A stretch of 64,000 nt of DNA from Roseovarius sp. (GCA_029212365.1 JARGOC010000001.1:248001-312000); one strand, 5' to 3'; shown: positions 25,782 through 34,689, numbered from the stretch's first letter. Notes: generated by a model from the sequence alone, not told the origin. A program made the numbers and translations.

Positions 25782-25797
25782 TTGGAACGCATTTCAA
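25782..25797. promoter_or_regulatory. IclR-type operator candidate, copy 3
   Basis: TTGGAACGCATTTCAA, which on the other strand is TTGAAATGCGTTCCAA and differs from copy 2 (20578-20593) at a single base. It lies upstream of the crotonase-HMGL-dehydrogenase operon and directly downstream of the AT-rich promoter stretch, a position suited to repression. Confidence 0.6.
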
Positions 25798-25974
25798 AAT
25801 TGCATAGACACCATGTCGCCTTGCTGGTAACGTTTGGTCTAATCGCATGTTGCCGCGCATCGGGAACGCCACGTTTTGGCCTCCGGAATATGAGCAATCA
25901 ACAGGTATCAAAGACCCCTTCATGCGATGAAACCGGGCTGGAATTCGTCTAGCCAGAGACAAGGTGTGCATGTG

Positions 25975-26787
25975 ATGAAAAAACCCTTTGAAACCCCATT
26001 TGAGTTTCAAACTGTAAAGGTCGAAGAGGTTGAGGATCACCTGCTTGTGGTGACGTTCAATCGGCCCGAGGCTGGCAACTCCACCAACACGCAGATGGGG
26101 CGCGAGCTGTTGGAACTGTGGACCGGGCTTTATATCAACCAGCAGGGCATCCGCTGTATTGTGCTGACCGGTTCCGGCGAAAAGATTTTCAACGCCGGCG
26201 GTGACCTGAAAGAGCGCAACAACATGACCGACGAGCAGTGGCAGCAACAGCACGCCCTGTTTGAGAAGTGCCGTATGGCATTGCTTGACTGCCCGGTGCC
26301 GATCATCGCGGCGGTGAATGGCGCGGCTTATGGCGGTGGCCTTGAAACGGTCGTAACCTGTGACTTTGCTTATGCCGCGCGGCGCGCGCGGTTTGCCCTG
26401 ACCGAAATCAAAATCGGCATCATGCCCGGCGGCATGGGCACGCAAAACCTGCCCCGCGCCGTTGGTGTCCGTCGCGCCAAAGAAATCATCCTGACCGGCA
26501 AGCCGTTCTCGGCGGACGAGGCCTGCGAATGGGGTGTGGTCAACAAGGTCTGCGACGATGACAAGCTGATGGAGGAGGTTCTGGAAACCGCCCGCACCAT
26601 CTGTGGCAACGCGCCTTTGGCGATTTATCAGGCGAAAAAGTCAATGAATGTGGCGACGCAAGTTGACCTTAAAAATGGCTATGCATTTGAAATTGAAGCC
26701 TATAACCGCCTGGTTCCAACCGAGGACCGGCTTGAGGGTGTACGTGCGTTCAACGAAAAACGCGCGCCCCGGTTCCAAGGTAAATAG
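25975..26787 (+). CDS. Enoyl-CoA hydratase/isomerase (crotonase) family protein
   Basis: About 270 residues. FNRPEAGNSTN, GSGEKIFNAGGDLKERN (oxyanion-hole region), AAVNGAAYGGGLE and GIMPGGMGTQNLPRAVG fit the crotonase fold; a glutamate pair typical of hydratases is only partly kept (E in the TEIKIG segment, G in MPGG), so an isomerase, hydrolase or lyase activity is possible. ATG at 25975 with AAGGTG upstream is preferred; GTG one codon earlier is equally possible. First gene of the second degradation operon, 9 bp before the lyase gene. Confidence 0.85.
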   Translation: MKKPFETPFEFQTVKVEEVEDHLLVVTFNRPEAGNSTNTQMGRELLELWTGLYINQQGIRCIVLTGSGEKIFNAGGDLKERNNMTDEQWQQQHALFEKCRMALLDCPVPIIAAVNGAAYGGGLETVVTCDFAYAARRARFALTEIKIGIMPGGMGTQNLPRAVGVRRAKEIILTGKPFSADEACEWGVVNKVCDDDKLMEEVLETARTICGNAPLAIYQAKKSMNVATQVDLKNGYAFEIEAYNRLVPTEDRLEGVRAFNEKRAPRFQGK

Positions 26788-26796
26788 GGGGCGACC

Positions 26797-27750
26797 ATGG
26801 TCCGAGAGTTAGATGTCGAATGTCGTGAAGTTGGCCTGAGGGACGGTATTCAGATCGTCAAAACCTTTGTGCCGACGCAAGAAAAAATCCGCTGGATCCG
26901 CGAAGAAGTAGCGGCAGGCATGCCAAATATGCAGGTCTGTTCCTTTGTGCCACCCAAGCTGTTGCCACAATTTTCCGATGCCATCGACGTGGCAAAGGCC
27001 GCGCTGGAACAGGACGGGTTATGGGTCTCGGCGCTGACGCCAAACCTGCGCGGGGCTGAAACGGCGCTGGCGGTTGGGGTGCATGAAATCGACTTCATGA
27101 ATTCGGTCTCGGAAACTCACAGTCAATCGAATGGTCGCCGCTCAACTGCACAGGCTCTGGCCGAATTCAAGCGCGTGGTTGCCTTGCGCGACAGCCTGCC
27201 AGAGGGCAAGCGTTTCAAACTGGCCGGTGGATTTGCCACTTCGTTTGGCTGTTCGTTCGAGGGACATGTTCCACATAAAAACGTCCTGAAATCCGTTGAA
27301 AATTTTGTAAAAGCGGGCGTTGACGAAGTCGTGATCGCCGACACAGTGGGCTATGGCAACCCACGCGACGTGAAATCACTGTTCAAAAAGGTCATCGACA
27401 ATTTCGGCGATGACGTGATGGTCGGCGCGCATTTCCACGACACCCGCGGACTTGGGCTGGCCAATGTCTACGCCGCACTTGAGGCCGGATGCCGACGCTT
27501 TGATGCCTCTCTGGCCGGGTTGGGCGGCTGTCCCTTTGCGCCCAATGCCACCGGTAACATCGTCATGGAGGATCTTGTTTTTCTGTTAGAAGGAGCAGGG
27601 CTACACACCGGGATCGACGTGGATAAATTGCTGCCGATCCGAGACATAATCACTGATAATCTGCCCGATGAACCGCTGCATGGCACCTACGCCAAGGCCG
27701 GGGCCCCCAAAGGGTTCCCATGGGCGTCAACCAACTCAACACAGGAATAA
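26797..27750 (+). CDS. Hydroxymethylglutaryl-CoA lyase-like enzyme
   Basis: 317 residues. DRE-TIM metallolyase barrel: VECREVGLRDGIQ (metal/substrate Arg-Asp), metal histidines in HFHDTRGLG, and GLGGCPFAPNATGN with the catalytic cysteine. HMG-CoA lyase cleaves 3-hydroxy-3-methylglutaryl-CoA to acetyl-CoA and acetoacetate; several relatives act on other 3-hydroxy-3-methylacyl-CoAs. No methylcrotonyl-CoA carboxylase is nearby, so this is probably not the leucine pathway but cleavage of a tertiary hydroxyacyl-CoA arising from a methyl-branched substrate (inference). Confidence 0.85.
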   Translation: MVRELDVECREVGLRDGIQIVKTFVPTQEKIRWIREEVAAGMPNMQVCSFVPPKLLPQFSDAIDVAKAALEQDGLWVSALTPNLRGAETALAVGVHEIDFMNSVSETHSQSNGRRSTAQALAEFKRVVALRDSLPEGKRFKLAGGFATSFGCSFEGHVPHKNVLKSVENFVKAGVDEVVIADTVGYGNPRDVKSLFKKVIDNFGDDVMVGAHFHDTRGLGLANVYAALEAGCRRFDASLAGLGGCPFAPNATGNIVMEDLVFLLEGAGLHTGIDVDKLLPIRDIITDNLPDEPLHGTYAKAGAPKGFPWASTNSTQE

Positions 27751-27753
27751 GGT

Positions 27754-28941
27754 ATGAGTGAGCAATCAGTCGAGTTTGCCCTTGGCAATGACTATCCTGA
27801 ATTTCGCCGCGAGGTCGCAAAGGTTTGTGCAGATTACCCGCCCTCCTATTGGGAATATCTTGAAAACCAGCCACCATCAGGCAGCTATCCGACCAAATTC
27901 GTCGAGGCACTGACCAAAACCGGCTTTCTGTCGGCGCTGATTCCGGCGAAATACGGCGGTCTTGGCCTGCCTGTGCGCGGTGGCGCTGCAATTTTGGAAA
28001 CCATTCACGCCGAAGGCTGCACCGCCGGGCCTTGCCATGCACAGATGTACACGATGGGTACGATCATGCGTCATGGCAGCGACGAACAGAAAGACAAATA
28101 CCTGCCACAAATCGCCAAGGGTGAATTGCGCCTGCAAGCATTTGGTGTGACCGAACCGACCACCGGGTCGGATACCACCCAGCTCAAGACGCGGGCGGAC
28201 AAGGTTGATGGCGGTTACATGATCAACGGTCAGAAGGTCTGGATCAGCCGTGCGGGTCATTCCGATTTGATGCTGCTTTTGGCGCGCACCACCCCTGCCG
28301 ATCAGGTCGAAAAGCGCGCCCATGGGGTATCCACTTTCCTTGTGGATATGCGACTGGCCAAGGAAAACGGCATGGTCATCACACCGATTGATGCGATGAT
28401 CAATCACAATACTACCGAGATTTTCTTTGATGATGTGTTCATCCCCGAAGACAGCCTGGTCGGGCAAGAGGGGCGGGGGTTCCGCTATATTCTTGATGGC
28501 ATGAACGCCGAACGCTGTCTGGTGTCCAGCGAGACCATCGGCAACGGGCGATACTTTCTGCGTGAGGCGGTAAAGTTTGCGAATGAGAACAAACGGTTCG
28601 GACGCCCCATGTCGGCTAGCCAGTCGGTGCAATTCCCGATTGCCCAGGCCTATGCTCAGCTTGAAACTGCTGATCTGATGGTGCGCAAGACCGCGGCAAT
28701 GTTTGACGCCGGGATGAAATGCGGGGCCGAGGCCAACATGAGCAAAATCCTGTCGGGCGAGGCCGTCTGGGCCTGCGCGCAGGTCGCGCTTGGCATATTT
28801 GGCGAATCCGGAATGGGGAAATCGTCGTCTATTCAGCGCAAATGGCGGGAATCGCGTACCGCGCGCAATTCGCCGATTTCACCGAATATGGTACTGAACT
28901 TTGTCGGCCAGCATGTCCTTGGCATGCCGCGCTCTTACTGA
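27754..28941 (+). CDS. Acyl-CoA dehydrogenase-like protein with altered C-terminal catalytic motif
   Basis: 395 residues. N-terminal and middle domains are normal (GVTEPTTGSDTTQLKTRA, KVWISRAGHSD). Near the C-terminus the usual HGGFxFxxEYDIERKWR is replaced by FGESGMGKSSSIQRKWRESR: the residue aligned with the usual glutamate is S357. The downstream paralogue keeps EYDIERKWR with E357. The ending (LGMPRSY) is complete, and no alternative frame restores the motif, so this is substitution rather than a frameshift. The base may come from elsewhere, as it does in some subfamilies, or the protein may be a non-classical partner of its neighbour. Confidence 0.85.
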   Translation: MSEQSVEFALGNDYPEFRREVAKVCADYPPSYWEYLENQPPSGSYPTKFVEALTKTGFLSALIPAKYGGLGLPVRGGAAILETIHAEGCTAGPCHAQMYTMGTIMRHGSDEQKDKYLPQIAKGELRLQAFGVTEPTTGSDTTQLKTRADKVDGGYMINGQKVWISRAGHSDLMLLLARTTPADQVEKRAHGVSTFLVDMRLAKENGMVITPIDAMINHNTTEIFFDDVFIPEDSLVGQEGRGFRYILDGMNAERCLVSSETIGNGRYFLREAVKFANENKRFGRPMSASQSVQFPIAQAYAQLETADLMVRKTAAMFDAGMKCGAEANMSKILSGEAVWACAQVALGIFGESGMGKSSSIQRKWRESRTARNSPISPNMVLNFVGQHVLGMPRSY

Positions 28942-28961
28942 TGAAATAGGGGATCTATCCG

Positions 28962-30149
28962 ATGAGTGATGCACTGTTGATGATGCGGATTGACGACGAT
29001 GACTACGATGAATTCCGCGACCCGCTAAAGGCACTTTGCGACGGTTTTCCAGGGGCTTACTGGCGGGCCCTTGAGGATAAACCAGCCGATCAGCGATACC
29101 CGACCGAGTTTGTCTCGGCCCTGATGCAGTCTGGTTTTCTGGGTGCGCTGATCCCCGAGGAATATGGCGGCGCTGGCCTTTCACTGCGCATTGCGGCGGT
29201 TATTCTTGAGACCATTCATTCGACCTCGTGCAATGCGGGGGCGGCGATTGGTCAGATGTATCTGGCTGACATTCTGGTGCGCCATGGCAGCGCGGCGCAA
29301 AAGCAGACATACCTGCCCGGCATCGCCACTGGCGAGACCAGCTTTCTGGCCTCGGCGATCAGTGAAACCGAGAGCGGTAGCGATCTGGCGGGAATGGCGA
29401 CAACGGCGCAAAAACGCGGCGATACATACGTCATCAATGGTGCGAAACAATGGGCCAGAAATGCGCTGCACAGTGACCTTTTGCTGCTTTTGGCGCGCAC
29501 GTCGCCGGGTAGTGCCGACAACCCAACCGCTGGGCTGACCGCCTTTCTGGTTGATATGCAGGCCGCGAAAAAGGCAGGCTTGTCGGGTCAGGCGATTGAC
29601 TCGATGAACAATGACGGGGCCAGCGATCTGGTGTTTGACGGCTTGGAATTGCCGCTGGATGCGGTGATTGGCGAAGTTGGCAAGGGCCATGACTATTACC
29701 GTGAACTGGCTCAGATCGAGGCTATTCTTTTTGCTGCTTGTGCCTCGGGTGATAGCGCATTCTTTGCTGAGCGGGCCGTCAATTACGCCAAGGAACGTGT
29801 CGTGTTTGGACGCCCCATCGCCTATAATCAGGGCATCCAGTTTCCCATCTCAAAGGCCTATATTGAGGTGCAGGGCGCCAAGCTGATCGGCAACAAGGCA
29901 GCGGCTGTTTACGATTCGGGCCAACAACCAGGACCACTTGCCAGCATGGCCAAGCACATGGCCTGTGAGGCCGCGTGGCTGATGGCGGATGCGTGCTTTA
30001 CCACCCATGGCGGGTTTGCCTTTGCCCGGGAATACGACATCGAGCGCAAATGGCGCGATGCGCGGGTCATGCAGATAACACCTCAGTCCAGCACCCAAGC
30101 GCTGTCTGACATTGCAGTGAATGATCTGGGGATGCCCCCATCAATCTAG
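28962..30149 (+). CDS. Acyl-CoA dehydrogenase
   Basis: 395 residues, paralogous to the preceding gene and of identical length. AISETESGSDLAGM marks the middle domain, and THGGFAFAREYDIERKWRD places E357 in the usual catalytic position. Only 20 bp separate the two genes, suggesting either two substrates or a heteromer, as described for paired dehydrogenases of steroid side-chain degradation. Substrate unknown. Confidence 0.9.
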   Translation: MSDALLMMRIDDDDYDEFRDPLKALCDGFPGAYWRALEDKPADQRYPTEFVSALMQSGFLGALIPEEYGGAGLSLRIAAVILETIHSTSCNAGAAIGQMYLADILVRHGSAAQKQTYLPGIATGETSFLASAISETESGSDLAGMATTAQKRGDTYVINGAKQWARNALHSDLLLLLARTSPGSADNPTAGLTAFLVDMQAAKKAGLSGQAIDSMNNDGASDLVFDGLELPLDAVIGEVGKGHDYYRELAQIEAILFAACASGDSAFFAERAVNYAKERVVFGRPIAYNQGIQFPISKAYIEVQGAKLIGNKAAAVYDSGQQPGPLASMAKHMACEAAWLMADACFTTHGGFAFAREYDIERKWRDARVMQITPQSSTQALSDIAVNDLGMPPSI

Positions 30150-30189
30150 CCCAAAAAAACCGAACATATGACCACGAAGGAAGCAAATT

Positions 30190-30972
30190 GTGGATTATAA
30201 ACTGATCAAGACCGAAAAATCTGGCCACGCCTTTATCATCACCTTCAATCGCCCCAAGGTGCGCAATGCGATCAGCACCGGGGTGATGGATGAATTGATG
30301 GCGGCCGCCGCCGAGGCTCAGGCTGATCCCGACATGCGCGGTATCATCGTCACCGGCGGGCAGGAGTTCTTTTCGGCAGGGGCGGATCTCAACGACGCGC
30401 AGGCGCTCAGCTCGCCGTCAGAAACACTGACATACCTGCGCAAATGGCATAAAACCTGCGCTGCGTTTGAGGAAAACAACCTGCCGACCATCGCCGCAAT
30501 CGAAGGGTTCTGCATGACGGGGGGCTGCGAATTCATGTTGGCGCTCGACGTGCGGATCGGGGCTGTTGGGTCAAGCTATGCCATCACCAGCGCGCGTATC
30601 GGCACAGTTGCGGGCGCAGGCGGCACGATGCGTCTGCCGCGTATCGTCGGGCCGGCCAATGCGATGGAAATGATGTTTGACGCCGATCCGGTGGATGCTG
30701 AAAACGCCTTTCGTATTGGGTTGATCAACAAGCTGGTGCCCAAGGGATCTGCTCTTGAGGTGGCCAAGCAGCGGGTCGAGCATTGGGCTACACGCGCGCC
30801 GCTCAGCCTTCAGTTCATCAAGCACACGGTGCACAAGGGCATGCAAATGGATCTGACATCGGCGCTGGATTACGAGAGCTTTATCGTCTCGACGATCTAT
30901 GAAACCAAGGACCGGCGCGAAGGCATCGGTGCGTTTCTTGAAAAGCGCAAGGCGTCGTTCAAAGGCGAATAA
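30190..30972 (+). CDS. Enoyl-CoA hydratase/isomerase family protein
   Basis: 260 residues. FNRPKVRNAIS, GGQEFFSAGADLND (oxyanion hole), AAIEGFCMTGGCEFMLA and AGAGGTMRLPRIVG are crotonase signatures. GTG start (30190-30192) after GAAGGAAG. Last gene of the second degradation operon. It would hydrate the enoyl-CoA made by the dehydrogenases (BadK-type if the substrate is alicyclic); this is inference from order. Confidence 0.87.
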   Translation: MDYKLIKTEKSGHAFIITFNRPKVRNAISTGVMDELMAAAAEAQADPDMRGIIVTGGQEFFSAGADLNDAQALSSPSETLTYLRKWHKTCAAFEENNLPTIAAIEGFCMTGGCEFMLALDVRIGAVGSSYAITSARIGTVAGAGGTMRLPRIVGPANAMEMMFDADPVDAENAFRIGLINKLVPKGSALEVAKQRVEHWATRAPLSLQFIKHTVHKGMQMDLTSALDYESFIVSTIYETKDRREGIGAFLEKRKASFKGE

Positions 30973-31167
30973 GGTCACAGGTTTTGTGAGCAGGATCAGT
31001 CGGGGCAAATGCTTCGGCTGGACCTCCTCAGCCTCAGCCCTGAATGACACCCAGGCTTGTGATCTGTCGGCTCAAGTTCGGCGATCCTCGGGGCGTATGC
31101 CTAACGCCGTATTGACCCAACCGCCAAACTGACAGACGATCCCGGTGCACACCACAAGGGCGCGCAG

Positions 31168-32079
31168 TTGGATCATAAGAGCTTCATATCATCATTGCCG
31201 CGTGACACGCTCGCGGGGTTGACCGAATTGCGTGATGCGCCCGGAGTGCTGCATCTGGCAGGTCATGCCGGGTTGATCATCTGGTTTGGCCTCTGGATTT
31301 CTCAAGGCTGGATGTTGTGGCCACTGGCCGTGCTGGCACAGGGCGTCACTCTTTGTTTCCTCTTTACGCTGGAACATGAAACCACCCACAAAACACCCTT
31401 CAAAACGCTTTGGATCAATGAATGGGTTGGCCGTATCTGCGGTGTGGTGATCTTGCTGCCGTTTGAGTGGTTCCGCTATTTTCATCTGGCGCATCATCGC
31501 TTTACCAACGTCCCAGGCAAAGACCCCGAACTGATCTCTGGGGTCAAGCCTGAAACATGGTCTGCCTATCTTTGGCATGTATCTGGCCTGCCATTCTGGA
31601 TGGGTATGATCACACAGATTACACGCAATGCTCTGGGCCGCGATCCGGGGGCATATGTGCCGCCAAGTGCCCATACCCGCGTGACACACGAGGCGCGCCG
31701 GATGCTGATCATCTATACGTTCGCGGCACTCAGTCTGCTTGTCTCGCCTCTGCTATTCTGGGTGTGGCTGTTGCCTTGCCTGTTGGGGCAGCCGGTCTTG
31801 CGACTGTATCTGCTGGCCGAACATGGCCGCTGTGCCTTTGTGGCCAATATGTTTGAAAACACCCGCACAACCCTGACCAACCATGTGGTGCGGTTCTTGG
31901 CGTGGAACATGCCCTACCATATCGAGCATCATACCCTACCACTGGTGCCATTCCACAAACTGCCCGATGTGCATGTGCATATGCAGGGCCATCACGGTGT
32001 GCTGGTCAAGGGATACACCACATTCACCAAAGACTATGTGACTGGGTTAAACCCGCAAAACACGGCCCAACCGGATTAA
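31168..32079 (+). CDS. Membrane fatty acid desaturase / hydroxylase family protein
   Basis: 303 residues with four to six membrane segments and three histidine boxes: HETTH (70-74), HLAHH (106-110) and HIEHH (251-255), the di-iron ligands of membrane desaturases, hydroxylases and ketolases. Start is a TTG (31168-31170) preceded by AAGGG; an ATG start is not available in the early part. 195 bp separate it from the degradation operon, so it may be independent. Substrate (acyl chain, carotenoid or other lipid) cannot be told from sequence. Confidence 0.82.
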   Translation: MDHKSFISSLPRDTLAGLTELRDAPGVLHLAGHAGLIIWFGLWISQGWMLWPLAVLAQGVTLCFLFTLEHETTHKTPFKTLWINEWVGRICGVVILLPFEWFRYFHLAHHRFTNVPGKDPELISGVKPETWSAYLWHVSGLPFWMGMITQITRNALGRDPGAYVPPSAHTRVTHEARRMLIIYTFAALSLLVSPLLFWVWLLPCLLGQPVLRLYLLAEHGRCAFVANMFENTRTTLTNHVVRFLAWNMPYHIEHHTLPLVPFHKLPDVHVHMQGHHGVLVKGYTTFTKDYVTGLNPQNTAQPD

Positions 32080-32086
32080 TATAAAC

Positions 32087-32116
32087 CCGCCCGCATCCGT
32101 CGTTTGATGCGGGCGG
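32087..32116. terminator. Bidirectional rho-independent terminator
   Basis: Perfect 11-bp stem CCGCCCGCATC / GATGCGGGCGG with an 8-base loop. Plus side runs into TATTGTT, minus side into GTTTATATTAA, so it serves both the desaturase gene and the convergent small-protein gene. Confidence 0.78.
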
Positions 32117-32122
32117 TATTGT

Positions 32123-32401
32123 TCAGGCCTGCGGTGTCAGCAGGGTTGCACAATGTCGCCCGGCAGGGGGTTGACCAATGTGATGCGGGTTCAGGATCAG
32201 CACCCACATCGTGGCATATCCGGGGGCCTTGGCACGCGAATATGAACACCCATCGGGTGTGGTGAACCACTGGCCTACATAACTGGCAGGCGGTGGCGGG
32301 GTCTTGGAGCGTTTCGCGCGCGCGTTTGCATCTTCTGGTGCAACGCTACTCAACGCCAGCGCCAAGGCCGGAATAGCAAGCAAAGCTTTCATCGGTTTCA
32401 T
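32123..32401 (-). CDS. Small exported protein of unknown function
   Basis: 92 residues. [20 protein letters not shown] is a clear signal peptide with cleavage near ANARA; the mature part is about 65 residues, rich in proline at its start (KTPPPPAS), with two cysteines that could form a disulfide (GCSYS and HCATLL). AAAAGGAACC precedes the ATG. I do not recognise a family. It diverges from pheS and shares a terminator with the desaturase gene. Confidence 0.65.
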   Translation of the reverse strand: MKPMKALLAIPALALALSSVAPEDANARAKRSKTPPPPASYVGQWFTTPDGCSYSRAKAPGYATMWVLILNPHHIGQPPAGRHCATLLTPQA

Positions 32402-32629
32402 GGGGGGTTCCTTTTCCTCAGGTGCTCATTCTGGGGTCAGGTTGCCGCCAGTGCACGGCGCACGAGGGGCGCAATTCTGGCAAAACCATGTGGTTTACAC
32501 CGGGTTTTACGGGGATTTGTGCAAAATCCGCAGGGTCCCGGCCAGATCGGCCTGCTCAAAGGGCCTGTCTCTTGCATTCATACGGGCAGGCGGCTAGCAC
32601 AGCCCAAGACACTTCCCAAGGATCGACCC

Positions 32630-33703
32630 ATGAGAGACCTGCGCGACAAATACATTGCCCTGATCGCCGACGCCCCTGACGAGGCAACTCTGGAAGACCT
32701 GCGCGTGCAGGCCGTTGGCAAAAAGGGCGAAGTCAGCCTGCAAATGCGTGCGCTGGGCAAAATGACACCCGAGGAACGCCAGGTCGCCGGGCCTGCGCTG
32801 AATGCGCTGAAGGATGAGATCAACTCGGCCCTCTCCGCCAAGAAGGCTGCCATGGCCGATGCCGCCCTTGATGAACGCCTGCGCACGGAGTGGCTCGATG
32901 TCACTCTGCCGGGCCGCCCACGCCGCGCCGGTACGATCCACCCGATCAGCCAGGTGAGCGAGGAAGTCACCGCCATCTTCGCCGACATGGGCTTTGCCGT
33001 GGCCGAAGGCCCGCAGATCGAAAGCGATTGGTACAACTTTGATGCCCTGAACATTCCATCCCACCACCCCGCGCGCGCCGAGATGGATACTTTTTATACC
33101 CGCCGCGGTGCCGATGATGACCGTCCACCACATGTGCTGCGCACCCACACCAGCCCCGTGCAAATCCGCACCATGCAAGCCGAAGGCGCGCCCTTGCGGG
33201 TGATCGCTCCGGGCCGTGTGTACCGCGCTGATTATGACCAGACCCATACCCCGATGTTCCATCAGGTCGAAGGGCTGGCGATTGACAAAGACATCTCCAT
33301 GGCCAACCTGAAATGGTGCCTTGAGGAGTTTGTGAAAGCCTTCTTTGAGGTCGAAGATGTCGAGTTGCGTTTCCGCGCCTCACATTTCCCCTTCACCGAG
33401 CCATCTGCCGAAGTCGACATCCGGTGCAGCTGGGAAGGTGGCACATTGAAAATTGGCGAAGGCGATGACTGGCTTGAAATTCTTGGCTCTGGCATGGTTC
33501 ACCCCAAGGTTCTGGAGGCTGGCAACATCAACCCGGATGAATGGCAAGGCTTCGCCTTTGGCGTCGGCATCGACCGCATCGCCATGCTAAAATATGGCAT
33601 CCCCGATCTGCGGGCATTCTTCGATTCAGACCTACGCTGGCTGCGTCACTACGGCTTTGCCGGGCTTGATGTCCCGACGTTGCATGGCGGGTTGAGTAGG
33701 TGA
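32630..33703 (+). CDS. pheS: Phenylalanine--tRNA ligase alpha subunit
   Basis: 357 residues. N-terminal coiled-coil arm, then the class II catalytic core: motif 2 region [32 protein letters not shown], and motif 3 [18 protein letters not shown], ending in PTLHGGLSR. Charges tRNA-Phe together with PheT. The ATG at 32630 follows CCAAGGATCG. No pheT follows; an IS6-family element begins four bases after the stop codon, so the beta-subunit gene must lie elsewhere, possibly displaced. The 228-bp leader shows no Phe-rich leader peptide. Confidence 0.96.
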   Translation: MRDLRDKYIALIADAPDEATLEDLRVQAVGKKGEVSLQMRALGKMTPEERQVAGPALNALKDEINSALSAKKAAMADAALDERLRTEWLDVTLPGRPRRAGTIHPISQVSEEVTAIFADMGFAVAEGPQIESDWYNFDALNIPSHHPARAEMDTFYTRRGADDDRPPHVLRTHTSPVQIRTMQAEGAPLRVIAPGRVYRADYDQTHTPMFHQVEGLAIDKDISMANLKWCLEEFVKAFFEVEDVELRFRASHFPFTEPSAEVDIRCSWEGGTLKIGEGDDWLEILGSGMVHPKVLEAGNINPDEWQGFAFGVGIDRIAMLKYGIPDLRAFFDSDLRWLRHYGFAGLDVPTLHGGLSR

Positions 33704-33706
33704 ATT

Positions 33707-33730
33707 GGTGTTGTCACGTTAACTGTCTTA
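33707..33730 (+). repeat. IS6-family terminal inverted repeat (left)
   Basis: Begins GGTGTTGTCACGTTAACTG; pairs with 34498-34521 read on the other strand with four mismatches. Confidence 0.8.
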
Positions 33731-33757
33731 GTCAGAAAGGCTAGTGTTTGCGCACGT

Positions 33758-34459
33758 TCAACGGATGCCCGCCGCCATTCGCCAGGCGTCAAATGCCTCC
33801 ATTCTGTGATATCGGATCGTTGTAGCGGAGCGGCGGCGGGCGGGTACTGAGAACTGATTTCGGGTTGTCGAATGGATCGCAGTGAACCGGTGAAAGCTTC
33901 CTGGCGATCGAAATCCTTGCATCGTTCGTTCTCGTTTCCGAAACGGCAAGTGGCTGTTCTCGGCACGATTGTTCAGCCCCTTGTGAGACCAATGATCTAG
34001 GCTAGGGGCAATTTCCCGCCTCGCTGCGCCATATGACCGCAATTTGTCAGAGATTGTCCGTTTGGGCACCAATTTATGGTGCTTCATAAGCTTAACGAGC
34101 AAGCGTTTTGCCGCTTTGGTATCGCGTTTGGATTGCAGAATTTCCTCAAGAATGAACCCATGCTGATCAACTGCACGCCAGAGCCAATACTTGCGGCCTC
34201 TGATCTTCACCACGACTTCGTCCAAATGCTAGATATCGCCGATTGCCGTCTCTCTGCGACGCAAATTCCGTGCGACCTGAGGGCCGAACTTTAGCATCCA
34301 TCGCCGGATCGTTTCGTAGGAGACCTCAATCCCGCGTTCCATGAGCAACTCTTCGACCTCCCGAAGACTCAGATTAAAGCGCGCGTACAGCCAAACTGCA
34401 TGGGCGATGATCTCTGGGGGAAATCTGTGGCGTTTGAAGTTGATAATCTGGTTCTGCAT
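33758..34459 (-). pseudogene. IS6-family transposase interrupted by an amber codon
   Basis: Reads as a full-length IS6 transposase: N-terminal NFKRHRFPPEIIAHAVWLY and SYETIRRWMLKFG zinc/HTH part, then LDEVVVKIRGRKYWLWRAVD (first Asp), TISDKLRSYGAA (second Asp), and NNRAENSHLPFRKRERTMQ (catalytic Glu). A TAG at 34229-34231 interrupts the frame exactly where family members have tryptophan in D-T-W-H-L-D-E, consistent with TGG to TAG. Both sides are in the same frame and otherwise intact. Without suppression the element cannot move by itself, but it could be mobilised in trans by an intact relative. Confidence 0.85.
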
Positions 34460-34497
34460 CCTGTCATCTAGCAACAAAACACTGGCGGCACAAACTT

Positions 34498-34521
34498 AGG
34501 GCAGTTCACGTGACAATACCC
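34498..34521 (-). repeat. IS6-family terminal inverted repeat (right)
   Basis: Read on the minus strand it begins GGTATTGTCACGTGAACTG; counterpart of 33707-33730. Confidence 0.8.
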
Positions 34522-34634
34522 TTTTCTTTTCTGTGCCTTAAAACGTATTTGCCGAAAGAAATAATGCGCTCTATATCACATTAAGGCACTGCAAAACTGG
34601 CCCAACCGGCGCAGAATCCGCATGTCACATTAAA

Positions 34635-34663
34635 ACCCGCGCAACCTCTACGGGCACGCGGGT
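34635..34663 (-). terminator. Terminator-like hairpin behind the glycine-rich small gene
   Basis: ACCCGCG / CGCGGGT arms with a 15-base loop; on the minus strand the second arm is followed by TTTTAATG. Lies 27 bp beyond the stop of the 34690-34965 gene. Confidence 0.5.
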
Positions 34664-34689
34664 CTGGGTCATCAAAATGCAGTCGGGGT

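Larger units (their letters stand above)
25654..25974. other. Intergenic region between iclR and the second degradation operon
   Basis: 321 bp without a credible gene. It contains the hairpin at 25683-25707 behind iclR, an AT-rich stretch (25735-25780) suitable for a promoter, and the IclR-like operator at 25782-25797. Confidence 0.6.
33707..34521 (-). mobile_element. IS6-family insertion sequence, 815 bp
   Basis: Bounded by imperfect inverted repeats (33707-33730 and 34498-34521; 20 of 24 bases match; tips GGTGTTGTCACG and GGTATTGTCACG). It contains one IS6-type DDE transposase gene on the minus strand. Flanking octamers GGTGAATT and CTTTTCTT are not direct repeats, so no target duplication remains. 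The element abuts the 3' end of pheS without damaging it. Confidence 0.85.

Noticed and set aside
33699..34529. Target-site duplication around the IS6-family element
   Set aside because: Flanking octamers GGTGAATT and CTTTTCTT do not match.
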